64,000 nucleotides of DNA from Diadema setosum (Eukaryota > Echinodermata > Echinoidea > Diadematoida > Diadematidae): the NCBI RefSeq assembly GCF_964275005.1, contig NC_092693.1, forward strand, positions 29,524,173 to 29,588,172. Direction: 5' to 3'. Made by a program: the position numbers and the translations under genes. The notes under the pieces were generated by a model. The model was not told where the DNA came from and searched no databases. It saw only the letters and a program-made list of their open reading frames with translations. This document shows, one piece after another, positions 40,301 to 54,709 of the stretch; positions within the stretch are counted from its first letter, which is position 1; the number at the start of each line of letters is the position of its first letter.

Positions 40301-43300
40301 CGATTGGCAAAAACATTGTTACAAATCTCTTGCAAATTTTCTAATAACATGAAATGACAACAACATAATCTTTTAAAGACCAAGTACAGGTTCTCTACAG
40401 TATCAAAACATAGATGGATTTCTGGATACTCTGCACATGACATACACATACACTTCTTTGGTAAATACATGAGTTACTTTCGAAAAAAAAAATATTACAA
40501 AGTGACAACAATACACTCTAACATGTCTTGAGAATACTCACATAAATCATCTTACACATAAAAATTGCCTTGATTTCTTTTGATTCCATCCTGAAAAAAC
40601 AAAACAAAAAAAAACTCCCTACACAAGATGATCTTGTCACATAACAAATGTAAAACTTGTCCATGAACCTACACGTATACTACAGAATAACAGTTTTCTC
40701 TTTCTGTATTATTCATTTTAGTGTTAACAACTATGAGCAGCTTTGAGCAATTATTTCCTCCTAAAATCATACACAAATCATATATTTTTGTATGCAAATT
40801 TATACATGTACGGTGGGCTAGATGTAAGACACACTACCAGCTTACTTCCCTGATCATAAAACTGCACAGACATCATTTTAGCTCTAACAATAGCTGTAGT
40901 GGTTGTTTGACTCTGTTCATTTGTTACACAAATGTAACTCTGGATCTTGAGAGATTTTGCCATTTTTTAATATCAAGTTCCATTGGACCATGTATAACTG
41001 CATCTTGAAAAGTGTTATGAATGGAAGTTAACTCTTTTACGTCCTGCAAGGGTACACTAATAGTTACGAAAAGCTGAGAGAGAGAGAGAGAGGAGTGATT
41101 TTCACAGCACAGTTCAAGAAATCAGGATAGTTCAATTTTCAAACAGCTACACAGGGCAACAGGAAAGTTCAGCTATTATGTGAACACTGATGACAACACA
41201 TTACTTAGCCTATCAATCTCTGTGACTTTATGCTCATGATTAATATGTAAGAAAAATACAGTTCTTTATTTTTTTTTAATGTTTATATGCTAAATATATA
41301 CCTGTAATGTTTCAGATCAATGGAACTACAAAAAATATAGTTCTTTGATTTTCTTTTTCTTTTTTTTTTTTTTGGGGGGGGGGGGGTTGCATGACAATAA
41401 TCCTTCACATAGAATATCTCATCAGTGCATTCATAGATGTCTGTCATGTTACTGGAGTCCTTTGTCAACTACAAAGAAGTGGAATCTGGAAAATGTTGAA
41501 TTCTTCATATGAGCTCGAGTGAAATGTGATTTCACTAAAATAACTCTGACAGTCTTTACTACATTGCAAACAGAGTCAGCAGTTGTACATTGACTGAATT
41601 AAGCCTGATTCACTGAATCACTAGAATTTTTAGATAGATAAACCTGGCATATCTGACTAGCCTTTATAAATATGAAGCAATCTACTGTCATGTGAATGTA
41701 TTTGCCTTGCAGATAAAAATGCAATCAAAATCACTAAAATAAGAATCATTTGATAACAAATGACACTTTTACTGCTTCAAATCTTATATCCTGCATAAAG
41801 AGACCAGACAGAGAAGCTTTATATCATACCAAATATCAATCAAGTCATTTCACCTCATGGATGGACTAAGATAATGAGAAACAAAACAAAAGAATAAGAT
41901 GAAAGAAATACACATGTAAGTGTACACAAGTAGCATGTGTACTTAAAATTCATTCTCACTAAAACATTACAAAGGCTATTGCTAGTTTTGCTTATAAAAC
42001 TTGACTCTACCAGAGTGTTTCATATGCTCTCACATACAATGTAGAGAGAGAAACAACATATAAAACATCAGCCTCGAATTGTCAACGATGACAGAGACAC
42101 TCTTTTTCTAGGTCTCTTCACAAAAAAGCAAAACAAACTTCTTTGACCTATTGGGTCAAAACATAGATAAAATAACTGGTAGAATAAAAGATATTGAAAT
42201 ATTTTGTCTACATAAAATACTGTCTCAAAAGTAATAGGTCAATTGCCAAACAAGAAATGGTTCCAAACTGATAAGCAGCTTTATGCTGAAGCACACTACT
42301 CTAAAAAGGGATTAAATAATAAATGTATAAAGAGCTTGTTTAATTGAATGTATCTTTGCTGTGGTGACAAGACCTCATATCACCAACATGTCAAATGTTC
42401 AGGAGAGCAAAAAACAAAAAACAAAACCCAAAACATGGCAACCGAAGCGCTATATCACATGGACAGCCTTTCCTTTGACATGACACGGTAGCTTCACTTT
42501 TGGGGTAAAGACAGCAAGGATTTGGACAAGATATCACTGAACTGATTATCTGACCATTAATCCAAAGAAGTTATTTTCACCAAAATTTGTAATACATGGT
42601 CTTGTCACCCGGCAACAGTATTGAAAGTCTGTCCTAGTACAATTTGATATTCATTACAGATTTTTAAAACCATCTAACAGTCACAATTACAGTCTGTCAA
42701 TCATGAACACAATAAATATTGCATACATGATCATGATTTAATATCTTAATTAGATTTACATATATCTAACAGTCACAAGTTACGCTGAACAACTTACACT
42801 CAATACATAATGTCACATTGCAAATGCAATTACACTTTGAGACAGGATTAATCACACTATTTTTAAAAGGACAAGGTTTGAATATTTCAAACAGTGTTAC
42901 CGGATAGACAAAAGAAGGTTTATATCAAAGATATCTAGCAATTATTCACCCCATATTTAACAAAAATTAATGAGGACTGAAAATGATACGTTAGTTTGGC
43001 AATTTGTTCTTTGGAAAAAAACACAAACTTGAACATTCACCAGTACACAATTTTCATACAATACACATATAACATTTCTATAACAGAGACAGGTTCAAAC
43101 TATGAAATCTACTTACATTTACAGAGGTACAATACAGGCACACACACACACACACAAAATATCAACATTCATGTGCTGACTTCGAAACTTAACAGCATTA
43201 CATTTTTGTCTATAGTACAAGAACTGTGTATGAAGACATCAGAAGAGTACTGGTACAACCAGTGTAACTCCAATCATTCAAAGAATAACAATTTTAAGTT

Positions 43301-46082
43301 GCAAGGGCAATATTTGTCTGAAAAGTGTACCTTTAACATCCACGCAAATCAATCAGAAACTCAAATATGATGTTATACGCCCCAAAAAATATTTCTGCTC
43401 TTAAGTTTGAGTGTAATAAGCACGTATATGTTTTTGTATGTTCTGTGTTATTCATGTGAAATAGTTTTGTACTGTTTCAATTTCTTAAAAATTTTTTGTT
43501 ATGAATCCACTGTTTTGTGTTAATAATGGTATATTTTTGTTGAATATAATATTGATTGTTGTTACGGTAATAGTGTAATTGGTGGTTTTATTAAAATGAT
43601 GGTAAAATATGTATAATTACAGAAATATATAATTTGAATGTTTCAGGGAATAGGATGTGGTTGGAGGAGAAGAAATGGAAGAAGGCGATGGCAAAGGTTA
43701 ACTAGGGGAAAAGAGAGAAAAGAAAGAAATTTGATATTCATTTTTGATTTGCAGTAAAGCTCAATTTTCGTGTAATATGTAAGACTGCTTTTATTTATTT
43801 TTCATCTCTGTATCTTTTGCTATTTCGTATATAATAGGTATATATTTCAATGTATCAATTCTGATTTATGTAGAATGTCCACAATTCAGCCTGTGGGCTG
43901 CTAAGGAAATTATCCAATTATATACATTTTCAATCAACAACTATATGTTATGAATGAAACAACACATCTTGTTCTGATCAAATCTCTGTAACACATCCTG
44001 ACATAAAAGCATTTGCTGGGTATTAGAACAAAAGATTTATCTCTCTTGTTTGTCCAGATATAATTTCACACTCAAAACAAAGGCTGACATACCATCCGCA
44101 ATGTCCAAGTACTCATAAAGCAAAATGGATAATTACAGTTATTCTAAGTGTATGTGGGTGTGGGGGGGGGGGTGGGGCAAAACAACTATTTCTACGATGT
44201 CATAATACATGTATGTTGACTCCTAAAATTATTCTTCCTTCATTTATCAACATTAATTACCTTTGTTGATGGGCATGGACAGTCTTGAACAACCTGTCTT
44301 CAAGTGAAAGGGAAGCCAAAGCAGGCCAATTTACATTATTAGAACCAGGACTGCCACTATGGAGGATTACTTTTAGCAGTATGGATTTTGTCACTGGGGG
44401 CAGTATAATGATTTTGCTGCATGACGTTAACTTTCCGAGCATTCTCAGTCTTCTGTTTCAGTACTAGATCCTTCTCGGACTAAAACGTAAGAAGACAGGG
44501 AACAGTCACTTCGTTAAAATTACTGTCAGAATAAGATCTGATTAATGTTGGTATAAAGGCTGTAGATCTCATGTAAAAAAACGATATGTTAATCAAAATT
44601 AACAGCTTCTTCAATCATTATCTATATTTACATCATCGGCAATAATATTAGAATTTTCATATGTAAAAATGGGTATTGCAATTGTCACTGCAGAAGATAC
44701 TTTTTTTTTCAAGGGCTCCTTTACAGCTGAACTGCAAACATTTATTCATAATCCCCCCCCCAAAAAAAAAAAAAATGAATAAAAAGTGACAAGAGCAGCA
44801 CTGTGAATAAAAAAAAATATAGATTTCACGGTGTTACACAAGGTGCCTTTGCATATCCTTGCAATGGACTGATCAGTAAAATGCAATTTGAGGACTCATG
44901 TATCCTCTTATCATGAAGTTAATAACGTAATACAACCAATGTCTTGTCTGCATAATCTACACTGTTTAAGCCAAGGTAAACAATTGGCCACCCTACAGTC
45001 AGCATTCCTAACTTTTCTATATAATCTGTTACACCGGAGATCATACTTCCAAGAATACTGTACTGAAATGCATGCAATTTGCTGTCGGTGGTTATATATT
45101 CAGTCGTCAAAGACCAGTCTGCCCTTCTAATCAGAGAGGTTTTCTAGCAACTCTCCTGGAATTACAGCACAGTATTAAACATACACTTGAGAGAATACAC
45201 AGTAACAGGGAAGTGAACATTTCAAGATTCATCTGTTCTAAATCAAAACAGGATACATGTATGCATTAAAAATAAATTTGTGAAATGTACAGTCTATAAA
45301 GAGCTATAATGATCTTATGTACAAATATTTACAGACATTATGCTACTAAAAATTTCATCTTACACAGATTATTCTATGCCATGAAACAAAATATGAAATA
45401 CTGATTGATCATTTGAGGTACATTCATTTTCAATTTAATGCCAAATCTCCCCTCTCTCTCCTCTCTCTTTCACAAGATGCAAATATATATGTGTACATGA
45501 ATATCCACATATATAATCATTATATTCTCTCTCCCTCCCTCTCTCTCACTCTATCTCTCTGGAGCTACCATCTTGTCAAAGAAGATCAGTTAGTGAAAGA
45601 CAACATATTGTATAATATGATAGACATGGCATGTAGATGTGTAAATGAACATTGATGTTGACAACTCTTTGTTTGAAGACAGCTGTGATGATGTGTAATA
45701 TGATTACGACAAACTGACCATTTGATTGTTTTGAAGGCAACACTGTCAGTGCAACCATGTACTTGACTTTCTTCATAATACCATCCCTGCATTTTCAAAA
45801 GCAAACATTAACCTGTTGAGGATGGGCTGACATTGCTACAACATGGACTTCACATTGACACCTGCCTGAATATTCTCAGGACTAGTCTTCAACAGGTTAA
45901 CTACAATGTATAGTGACTTTGACGAGATTAACACCATGTATTGTTTCATTATTTCACTAAATGTGTAAAGGCATGCCAAGTGGAAGAACGTTGGATGTTG
46001 TCTGGCAACGAATAAAAAAGGCCATCCTTCACAGTTACAGTCTGAAGCAGTACATTCGGCCACATAGCACTACTCCATAAAA
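40301..46082. other. Long AT-rich stretch downstream of the PSKH1-like stop codon
   Basis: No coding exon found. Part of it, next to 46083, should be the 3' UTR of the kinase gene, but I cannot fix a polyadenylation site. Contains compound T/G and C/A homopolymers (41360-41386, 44753-44775), a short (CA)n near 43140 and a small MITE (45808-45900). Confidence 0.4.
45808..45900. mobile_element. 93-bp MITE with TTAACCTGTTGA ends, copy 1
   Basis: Left TTAACCTGTTGAGG and right TCTTCAACAGGTTAA form an inverted repeat of about 12 bp. The interior (GACACCTGCCTGA, TCTCAGGACTAGTCTTCA) is shared with 51852-51945. From memory it resembles a very common short MITE of marine invertebrates. Confidence 0.6.
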
Positions 46083-46331
46083 TCACCTTGGTGATGTGGA
46101 TGCAGACATGCTCTGTGTGTTCAAAGGAGGAAGCACACCAGGCCTTGTAAGTGGGTGGTCAGTGGGGGTCATTGTCCTGGATGGTCCTCCCTGGATGCTG
46201 GGCAGGAGAGGCGGAGGACTGGTGCTCGACTTGCCAGCTGGATGCTGAGACGTGCCTGACTTGGATGGCGCCCTCTCTTGGGCATCAGGCCTTCCTCCAC
46301 TGCTGTATCGCACTTCATCTGACCTGGTCTC
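46083..46331 (-). CDS. PSKH1: PSKH1-like kinase, last coding exon (Pro/Ser-rich extension)
   Basis: 82 codons and a TGA stop (46085-46083) after a strong acceptor (tcttcacgcccag|GAG). The product is disordered and rich in Ser, Pro, Thr and Gly (SSTSPPPLLPSIQGGPSRT). It joins in frame to the exon at 49643, and the DNA here is GC-richer than its surroundings, as expected for coding sequence. No direct homology is recognised, so the join is an inference from phase and splice sites. Confidence 0.65.
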   Translation of the reverse strand, partial: ETRSDEVRYSSGGRPDAQERAPSKSGTSQHPAGKSSTSPPPLLPSIQGGPSRTMTPTDHPLTRPGVLPPLNTQSMSASTSPR

Positions 46332-49300
46332 CTGGGCGTGAAGAAGAGCAAAAAGGATCACGCTAAAAAAAAACGTTATGATACAGCAGGGATGAAACTC
46401 AGCAGTTTTTTTTTTTTTTTTTTTTTCATGTGGAGCCACTAGCTATATATTACAAATTTTACAAAACCTATAGACCTACCTATTACAAGCATATGGAAAG
46501 ATATGTGATTGTAAGATAGGCAGGTAGTATGAGGATGAGAGATTTGTGGTAATACCATGTGTATGTAGTCCTGAAAGAACTGTTGTTTGGTGAAAAAACA
46601 AGAGGCCAGAAAGAGGGGAGTAGAGGAGGGAAGTGACATAGGAAGAATGTAGGTAAGGTAAATGGTGACAATCAAGGGGCTGTGATGAGCTGGCACGCAG
46701 TATATATTTTTCTTTTTCCTTCAGTGGCCAAAGTTTCGGGTGGGAAATACCATAATATTTTATGAATTGAGAATGGTATCAAACGAACTACAAATACTTC
46801 TGTATCTATTACCATGGTATTGTGCCAATAGGAATGGTGCAGTAGTATTTACCGTAATCCATGGGAGTTCAAATGTGAATGCATCTACTGATGCCAACAA
46901 CACCTGTGCAGCTGTAAATGAGAGATTTGAGGAACACAACTCTGTGAACCCCTTTCCCTCTTACCCCTCTCCCTGATAATATAATATTTAATATTTGTAT
47001 TTCTTTTTAGTATGAGCTCCCTCGTGGAGACATCATGGTACATCTAATACTCCTGTTTAATACATTTAAGACTTATTATGTTTGTTTTATGTTAGTATTG
47101 TCTGGGGCAAATTATTTGTTGTATAGGGTACCGTCCCAATCTTTTTTTCTCTCTTCTTTCTTTAAAACACAACAACCCCTCTCCCTCTCTCCCCTCTCAT
47201 TCTCACTCACACAGACACAGACACAGACACACACACACCAAACTAAAACAGAAAGAGAAAAATAATATCCTGCAGAATTTCCATAGTCCAAAGCTACTAG
47301 GATTACTATTTGACCTAGAGCATTGACCTTTAATTCCTGGGCACAACTGACATCAGATCAGGACAAACTTAGGGTTCCAGTGCTCTAGTACTCATGCCAC
47401 GCTTCACCCCCACCCCTTCCTGTCCTTTTGTTCTGGCTAACATAAACAATAACACCTCAATGGTCAGTCAGGAAGTTCTCTGTGGTTTGTAAGGAAAATA
47501 AACTCCAGTCATCATCAAAATGGGAATGATGAGGGAATTAGTTCTCCATGGTTTGTAGGAAAAATAAACCCCAGTCATCATCAAAATGGGGATAATGAGG
47601 GAATTAGGAACAAAAGGGAAAACAGGGGAAAGGCCTTATTAGTGTATTCTAGTCCATCTGTTTTCCTACTTATCAGCTGGCTAATGCACACATGAAGTGT
47701 TCTGGCAGTTGCAGGAAAAATTTACTTTAATAGGTGTTTGTTTATCATTCAACAACTTCATGAAGTCTGTCTGCTTGTAATCAGAACTCCATTTTAGTCC
47801 TCACTTATGAATACATCACTACTCACACACTGGATAAGAGCACCTCCTCCCCATTATTCCACCATTTCACTGTAACTGTGTAGGGGTGCATTTATTAACT
47901 CCCTTCTGGCACAGAATTAAGGCTTCCTCTCAACTTTCAATGTGTTTTGGGCAGTTGATAAATGCAAAGTTATTTTGATCATGGGGTTAGGTATGTGCTT
48001 CTTAATGCCAACAATAAAAAGTGCAATTGCAAACACATTTGAGCCAGAAACACATTAGCCCTCATTTCTGTAAAGTTGATAAATGCAAAGTCGTTTTGAA
48101 ACAAGTTTAGAACTTTGACCTGCCCACACTAACCACTGCCAACTACACATCCCCACTCCTGGGATCAAACTGCACAATATAGAGCTGCACAGTAGACATA
48201 AAGTCCTCCCAATCAATTCTAGACAAAGCTGATAAACGCAAAAACTTAGGAAATGCCATTGGAAAGGTATTGGCACATGCGTTTTGATGGTGGGTATTGA
48301 AACACATTTCAGACATGGGACAGTTGATAAATGCAGCACTAGACACAAAACACATCAACTCTCAAAGATGCTCCACATGGGAACTAAAACCTTATTGTAA
48401 TCTTATCTGCATTTTCATTCAAAAGAGCTTCATTTGTAGGAGACTTGCCTTTGAAAATGAAAAGAAAGCAAGATACAATTTAGTGTGCTTCATTTGAAAG
48501 GCCTATGCTATTGACTAACTAGTATGTGTACACCAGCACATAGCATTCATACCAGAGTTACCATTCTTGTGTGTTGTTGAATTTACGATTAAAACAAAAT
48601 TCACAAAAATTAAGAACCCCATGAAGTACAGTAAATTTGTTCACATTACCATCACTGTGATGAGTCTTTTCATCTATCTCCAAGATGCTGAGATAACCTT
48701 GGTCTGAAAACTACATCAGCGACGTGCTTACAGTGTACAATTTTTCTTGAAGTTTAAACTTTTTCTCTGCCCCATTTTTTCCAAAGTTCAGACTTCTTTT
48801 CATCAACTTCCACTTCATCACCTCTCTCTCAGCAACTTGTTCCCATAGGTACATTTTACTATGAAATTGTTTTTAGCAAACATATACCCATAACTCCCCC
48901 CTAACTTCGCCCCCAAAACATATGCACACATACACACAGCTTTCATCACAGTGAAAAGCTGATAAACTATAAACATCGGTTTGCTATTTTCTGTTTCCCC
49001 AGGAACACCAGGAAGAGTCAAAAGTCAAATCCCTTAAACTGACAAAGAGTGCCCAGAATAGAAACTTGGACAAGGGGTCACATACTTGAAGACAGAGGGG
49101 ATCAGGAGAAGTTGGCCAATGTTGGGAGTCCTTGGCAAATATTTGGTAAAACAGAAACAACTGACTGACAGCCACTGTTTAAAGGTGGTAGGCTTCGTGC
49201 GCAAAAAAAAAAAAAAAAAAAGTTACACATCGATTTACGAACAAGCATGGCCTTCTGTGACATATAATCATGGAAAATTTGCCCTTTTCGTAATTATTAA

Positions 49301-49963
49301 AGGAAATTTAAAAATAAGACTCTGTACAAATGCAACAACAGCATACATTCAATCTGGGTGATATTTTAGTTCGAGAAAAGTGAAAGTTCCACTCTTTTTC
49401 TAAATGTTTCATGTATGATCCTGTGAAAATGCCAAAAGAATAGTAACAAAGTAACAAGTGACTGACCACACCTTTTGTTTCTTCATGTCTTCCTACTCTT
49501 TAAGATATCCTGAATTGATACTGTTTCAGAAACTGGTGATTTCTGCATATTTTGGTTGCCAATGATACTTTCAAATGATGGTACTATAAGTCATGAATCA
49601 GAGGGTCAACTTTTAATAATTATCTCTGACTTGAATTCTTACCTTTCTCATCTCCTTGACCAGCTTGTCCAGATCCTTGGCCTTGACCCGCTGACCCTTG
49701 TTGGACCTGAGTGACTTGGAAGACTTGTTGGAGTGATTGGACCGGGTAGAGCGAGCCGAGCGACTGGACCGGCTGCGGGTGGACGTGTGCTTGAGCCAGT
49801 TCTGGCTGATGGAGCGCTGCAGGTTCTTCAGGCTGGACTGGGCAGCGTTGGTCACTATCCACGGGTGTTTCAGGGCCTGGACAGCACCCAGTCTCTCCGC
49901 AGGGTTGATGACCAGCAGCTTGTCGATGAAGTCCTTGCCCGCTGATGACACGTCTTTCCACGG
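46083..49963 (-). CDS. PSKH1: PSKH1-like serine/threonine protein kinase, last two coding exons
   Basis: Two minus-strand exons, 49963-49643 and 46331-46083, join in phase 0 and give 189 residues of C terminus. The first part is the end of a CAMK-type kinase domain: PWKDVSSAGKDFIDKLL, then NPAERLGAVQALKHPW with the subdomain XI arginine. The tail SSLKNLQRSISQNWLKHTST, followed by Ser/Arg/Lys repeats, matches the distinctive C terminus of human PSKH1 (SSMKNLHRSISQNLLKR...), which is why I name it. PSKH1 is a Golgi- and nucleus-associated kinase related to CaM kinases. The catalytic lobes (ATP site, HRD, DFG) are not in the window and must lie beyond the right end. The C-terminal extension encoded by the last exon is longer than in vertebrates. 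Confidence 0.82.
47471..47612 (+). repeat. Two-copy tandem repeat of about 70 bp
   Basis: Copies at about 47471-47540 and 47541-47612 share TTCTC..TGGTTTGTA, AAAATAAAC.CCAGTCATC and ATCAAAATGGG.AT with AATGAGGGAATTAG. Confidence 0.75.
47885..48336 (+). mobile_element. 450-bp MITE with GTGCATTTATYAACT ends, copy 1
   Basis: Left end GGTGCATTTATTAACT, right end CAGTTGATAAATGCAGC. The same motif, TTGATAAATGCAAAG, recurs inside at about 47956 and 48075. Aligns with the reverse complement of 55183-55618 over its full length (shared CCAACTACACAT / CCAATTGCACAT, GATCAAACTGCACAAT / GGTCAAACTGTGCAAT, GGGTATTGAAACA). Non-coding. Confidence 0.65.
49643..49963 (-). CDS. PSKH1: PSKH1-like kinase, penultimate coding exon
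   Basis: 107 codons between acceptor atcgcag|CC and donor AAG|gtaagaatt. It encodes the end of the kinase domain and a basic Ser/Arg-rich tail ending DKLVKEMRK. Reading through the donor would add only six residues before a stop at 49613. That gives an alternative short C terminus of 116 residues from this exon if the intron is retained. Confidence 0.83.
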
Positions 49964-51851
49964 CTGCGATATTGAAAGATGATAATAGCATCTGATTTAA
50001 GTCATTGAAGATTTCTCCCATGTACACCTTGCAAATGAGTCACAAATGAACATTTGCCATCTCTGTATTCTTCAAGCCCATACGTAATAGACAAAATATA
50101 TGCCAACATGTATCAGATACAAGAAGTGATGACTAACCACAAGTCATTTGTGACTATAAACATAAAAGTGATTGAGGGAAACATTTATACATCACACATT
50201 GTATTATTGTATGGTTAAACAATGCTTGAAGTATGTTAATTCAAATTCTGCTCCATTCACCGTAAATGATACTCGTGTCATCAAAGAACTGATAGAGCAA
50301 CATAACAGACAACAAACTAAGGGTCCCAAACACAGCTTGGGCATGAAAAATATAGTGAAACACTGACTTAAAGAGCCTACAGTCATTGGTACACGATTTC
50401 AAGTCATGGTTTTGTTCCCTGATAGTCTTTAAGTACCAAATGAAGTCAACATTTTTCAAAGGAGTATCCATCTTTTCACTTTCAATTTTTTCAGCACAAT
50501 GCTTAAGTAGTTATTAAGTGGTATGAACGATACCATGTTTATCCCCTGCAGTGAGTTGTCAGTCAACGACCGACACTCACTCCGTGCCTGACCCCCAGCC
50601 CCAGTGACTAGTATCAGCAAAGGGTTGCGATCCGGGTGTCCGTTTCATATCCACAACATAGGGCACACAGAGGCAGGGCGGGGAGCCAAGTTATCACCAC
50701 AAAATGTTTCACAACCCCCTACCCCCCTCCCCCACCACCCCATATACCCGAGTCATTTACATCCTACACTCAAGTATGACCCTCAAGTTTAAAATGGCTC
50801 TGCATGTCCTGATAAGATCTGTCAACTCTCTACACAACATGAAATTCAAGTATGCCCCCACTTGTGATAAATGGTATAGAGGAATTTATTCTGAGTTATT
50901 GTGGGATATTACATAGATATATCATCTCCCAACCCCATTCATCACATGTCACAGAGGCAAAAACTTGTTACAGACCTTAAAGCACAAGGTCATGGGGAAG
51001 GCAAGTTTTTTTAAGTGTGCATACGCTTGAATCAAGGATCCAATACGCCCTTTAATTCCTCAAGAAAACATGCAATACACACCTATAAATCCTGTCATTC
51101 CCAATCGCACACTCCATCAATATGCAAGTGACTGAATTATCATTTTACCTAACTCCTTTATTCTCTAGCGGCTGGACTTTGCTGAATTAGAATCTTCAAT
51201 CGCCAGAATGCTTCCAGCTCTTCAAACATCCTGACAGCATTACATCATTCTTCAAAGGATAAATTTAGATCAAAAACAATTTCAGGCACATTGAGCTTCC
51301 TCCCTTTTAGCTACATGTACTCAGCACCATCATCATAAATGCAGCTGTCAACAAGCAGCGGGAGGAAATCAGATGAAGAAAGCAGTGACCCCATACAAAG
51401 ATATTTTCAGCACGTCTACTAATCTCTTCTGAAGTCCAATTACAATGGCACAGCAGTACATCCCTTGAGAAACTGGTTTGGGGAAAGGAAGTGCTTATCT
51501 CCAAGTCTTTGGAAGTAGTCTTGTCTTCTGGTTGTCTTGAATGCATATACCAGTGGCTAAAGTATACAAGATAGTAGCCCCATACTAGAGCTTGAGATGA
51601 TTGACAGAACACAACACCATCATTACTGCGGTTGTAATGCGATACTGCAGTGTGATGCCAGGAAGGGAGGGTGGGAGGAGGTTCCCAAAGAAAAGATCTT
51701 CAGAGGAAAAGACTTTTCTCTGTAGAGTCACACTCATTCAATATCAACAAACATATCTCAAAACCATCAGTGAGAGGGTTTTAGGGGACCCTTTTGAATT
51801 TCTTGACATATGCTCTTTGAATAATCAAGACTTGCCTCATCTTGGGGCATT

Positions 51852-51945
51852 TTAACCCATTGAGGACAGGCTGATTTTGCTATAGCATAAATTTCACATA
51901 GACACCTGCCTGAGTGTACTCAGGATTAGTCTTCAGCAGGTGAAC
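51852..51945. mobile_element. 94-bp MITE, copy 2
   Basis: Same family as 45808-45900: begins TTAACCCATTGAGGACAGGC and ends CTTCAGCAGGTGAAC. The inverted ends are more worn than in copy 1. Confidence 0.55.
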
Positions 51946-54709
51946 AGAGTGCAAAGCAAGGGGCAATCATTTCAGGGAGTGGTCCTCTTCTCATGCATCT
52001 TTCATAATCCTTAGAAGGATCTACTCCAGTGTTCTAAGACTCTGAGTAATGATTTTGATTCAAGGGGTAATTGTTATAGAGAAGATGAGGGTGCATTTGA
52101 ATGATGCTGTAAATACTTCTATACTCACATCTATGAGCAAACCTGTACAGTGATGTGCACACTAACCCATCCTGTTTGCAAGATGTTGATGTCAACAGCA
52201 ATCAAAAATGGTAGTTCTGAGAGGGTTTTCCTCGTTTCCCCTCCCCCTCCCCCCCCCCCCCCCAAAAAAAAAAAGATCCTGGAGGAAAATGGCTGAGGTG
52301 GTTCACTGACGAGGCGTGCTGTTTCAAGGCAACTATTGAAGTGATTGTTTTTGTTTCCTGGAACGGAGATGTTGGTGTACGTGCGCAACATGCTAGGAAC
52401 TGAAATGAAATAATGAGAAAGCCCAGCTTGAATGACTCCTGTTTTTTCTTCACTCTCTCTCCCTCTCTGGAATCACCTTCACACCGAATTTCTGTAAAAA
52501 AAACCTACAAAACTTTGATGTTTCCCTCCGCTCCACATTGAATTATGTATCAAGTGCAAACCAAGCTCTGGCATTTTAAGCCTTTTATTTTTTCTTCATA
52601 CCGGTACCTTGTTTACAGAAAGAAAAACTCATACAAGGTTGTATTCAATTACACTGGCCAGAATACTGATATGTACACCTTTATCATGGATCTTTATGAA
52701 AACAGTGGGACCTTCATTTCCATCCATGTACAACTTACCTTCCTGAAACTTACTGGAACAACAGTGTGGGGGATTATCCTACAGGTAAATATAGTAAACT
52801 TGTTTGGAAGAAAAAAGGAGAGTTAAAAATGCACATAGAATCCATCAAACTGTGAAACCAGAGCTTGATCGTAATTTACTGATAAGACTTTACATCTTCT
52901 GAAAAATTGGCAGGGATTCAAGAAAGATCACACTGAAATCTACGTAAAAACTTTTCATATTAGAAAACAAAGTAAAGCACAAAATTGTTTCAGGAACAGA
53001 AGATGGAATCCGGCAATTTGGGGATAATTGAGAATACAGTCATTCATCTCTGCGGCATCTCATTAAGCAAACCAAAGAGTTTTAAACGTCCGTCTCCCTG
53101 TTTCACACATTATTACAACCCTATCCATCCTAGGAAATGACAACATAATATCCACTTTGCTTCATCCTGACACAAGAAATCCTACCATCAATGAAACTTC
53201 ATTTCCACAGGATGGTCCACCAAACACAAAACTGCAAATCTTTCTTCTTTTTTTCTCATCCAAATCCTCAAATCAATGAATTAAGTGGTCTTTTTACCAA
53301 TGCGTGTATTTAGCTGGAGGCATACACCATCTCTCGGAGATAAACCGCCTGTTATCTTGTCTTGTGTGTGGATGGTCAATACACAGACTTGTGAAGGAAG
53401 ATTCCGTAGTCATTGAGGAACTTTGAATAGTGGTCGCTATGCAACATGGCTGCTCTTTATAGGATATAGGTCCTACAGTAAACACCTTGTATCAAACCTG
53501 AAGGTAGTTGAATGTAAGTAAGATAAGCAGGAGATAAACTGTCTGGGAGAACAATACTATGAGAGTAGCTTTTATTTCACTATATACCTATCTGAAGATC
53601 CTTCCCCAAGAAACAGAGATTGTCCAAAAACTAACAATAAACTAATCATATATGTTGTCTTTATGCATTCAAAGTACCAGAATACAGGGTGTAAGAACTT
53701 TAGTAGGCTTGACTTACATAACCATAAACACATGGTTTCCATTAGAACTGGACAAAAAAGAAGAAAGTTATGACACCTCTTTTGTCATTATTTAATTTTC
53801 TTTCTAGAGCAATGATATTGGAGATGGTAATATAAAATCAGACATGGTGAGGATGAGACTGCCCTACACATCTCGACCATTTGTTTGCCCACCAATGTTC
53901 AATAAATCTCCTGTTCCAAAATGACATGGAAAAGAGGAACTACTATTCACGATAACTCATAATAATGTTCTATGGTGGCAATGATTTAGTAATAGTAACT
54001 TTGGCTGCAGTTGATGGAATATCTATAATGTTGAAACCAGGGGTATGAGACTTTTTGACATTGATGTGACTGCCTTGTCTAATTATAATTTATGGCCGTA
54101 ACTTGCAGATCCCTGTTTTTTGCCAATAAAAAGAACACGTTGAATTTCAGAATTTCCTAACTCCCTTATCATCTGTTCAATTCTTTTAACACTTTTTCAA
54201 CGTCCTGTTTGACTTTACTCATCTTAATCTCTGCCAGCATGAGCACAGAGTGAACTTTCTGTGCAAATTTCTCTTCATAGGTGACCTGTAGCAAAACCCA
54301 GGATAAGCTTTAGCCACTCTTGCCAAGCCAGATCAAGTGAACTGCAACATTCTGTGACTCAGATACTAACAAGAACAACAACAACAATGGACGGTGTTTT
54401 GTGATTTGGCATTTGTTCTCTCCTACTAGCACATATAGGAGGGAAAAGGTTGTTATGCAGGCCTGCTTGTTTCTGTCCAGTGTTTGTGACATTATCACAA
54501 CAATAGAAGCCATGTAAAGGGGAGCGAAAAACACACCAGTGGGGCTGCCACGAGGTGTGACCGCTCTCTTGAGTAACATGGGAGAGAAAGGAAGAGTGTG
54601 AGAGAGTGTCAGAGAGAAGGAGAGAAGCAGACAGACAGTGACAGACAGAGATGGAGGAGAGAAAGAGAAGGAGAAGGAGGGAGAGGGAGATGGTGAAGAA
54701 GGGGTACGG

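Larger units (their letters stand above)
46332..49642. other. Last intron of the PSKH1-like gene
   Basis: 3.3 kb with a T23 run (46407-46429), a two-copy tandem repeat (47471-47612), a MITE (47885-48336) and an A-run near 49203. No other exon recognised. Confidence 0.6.
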
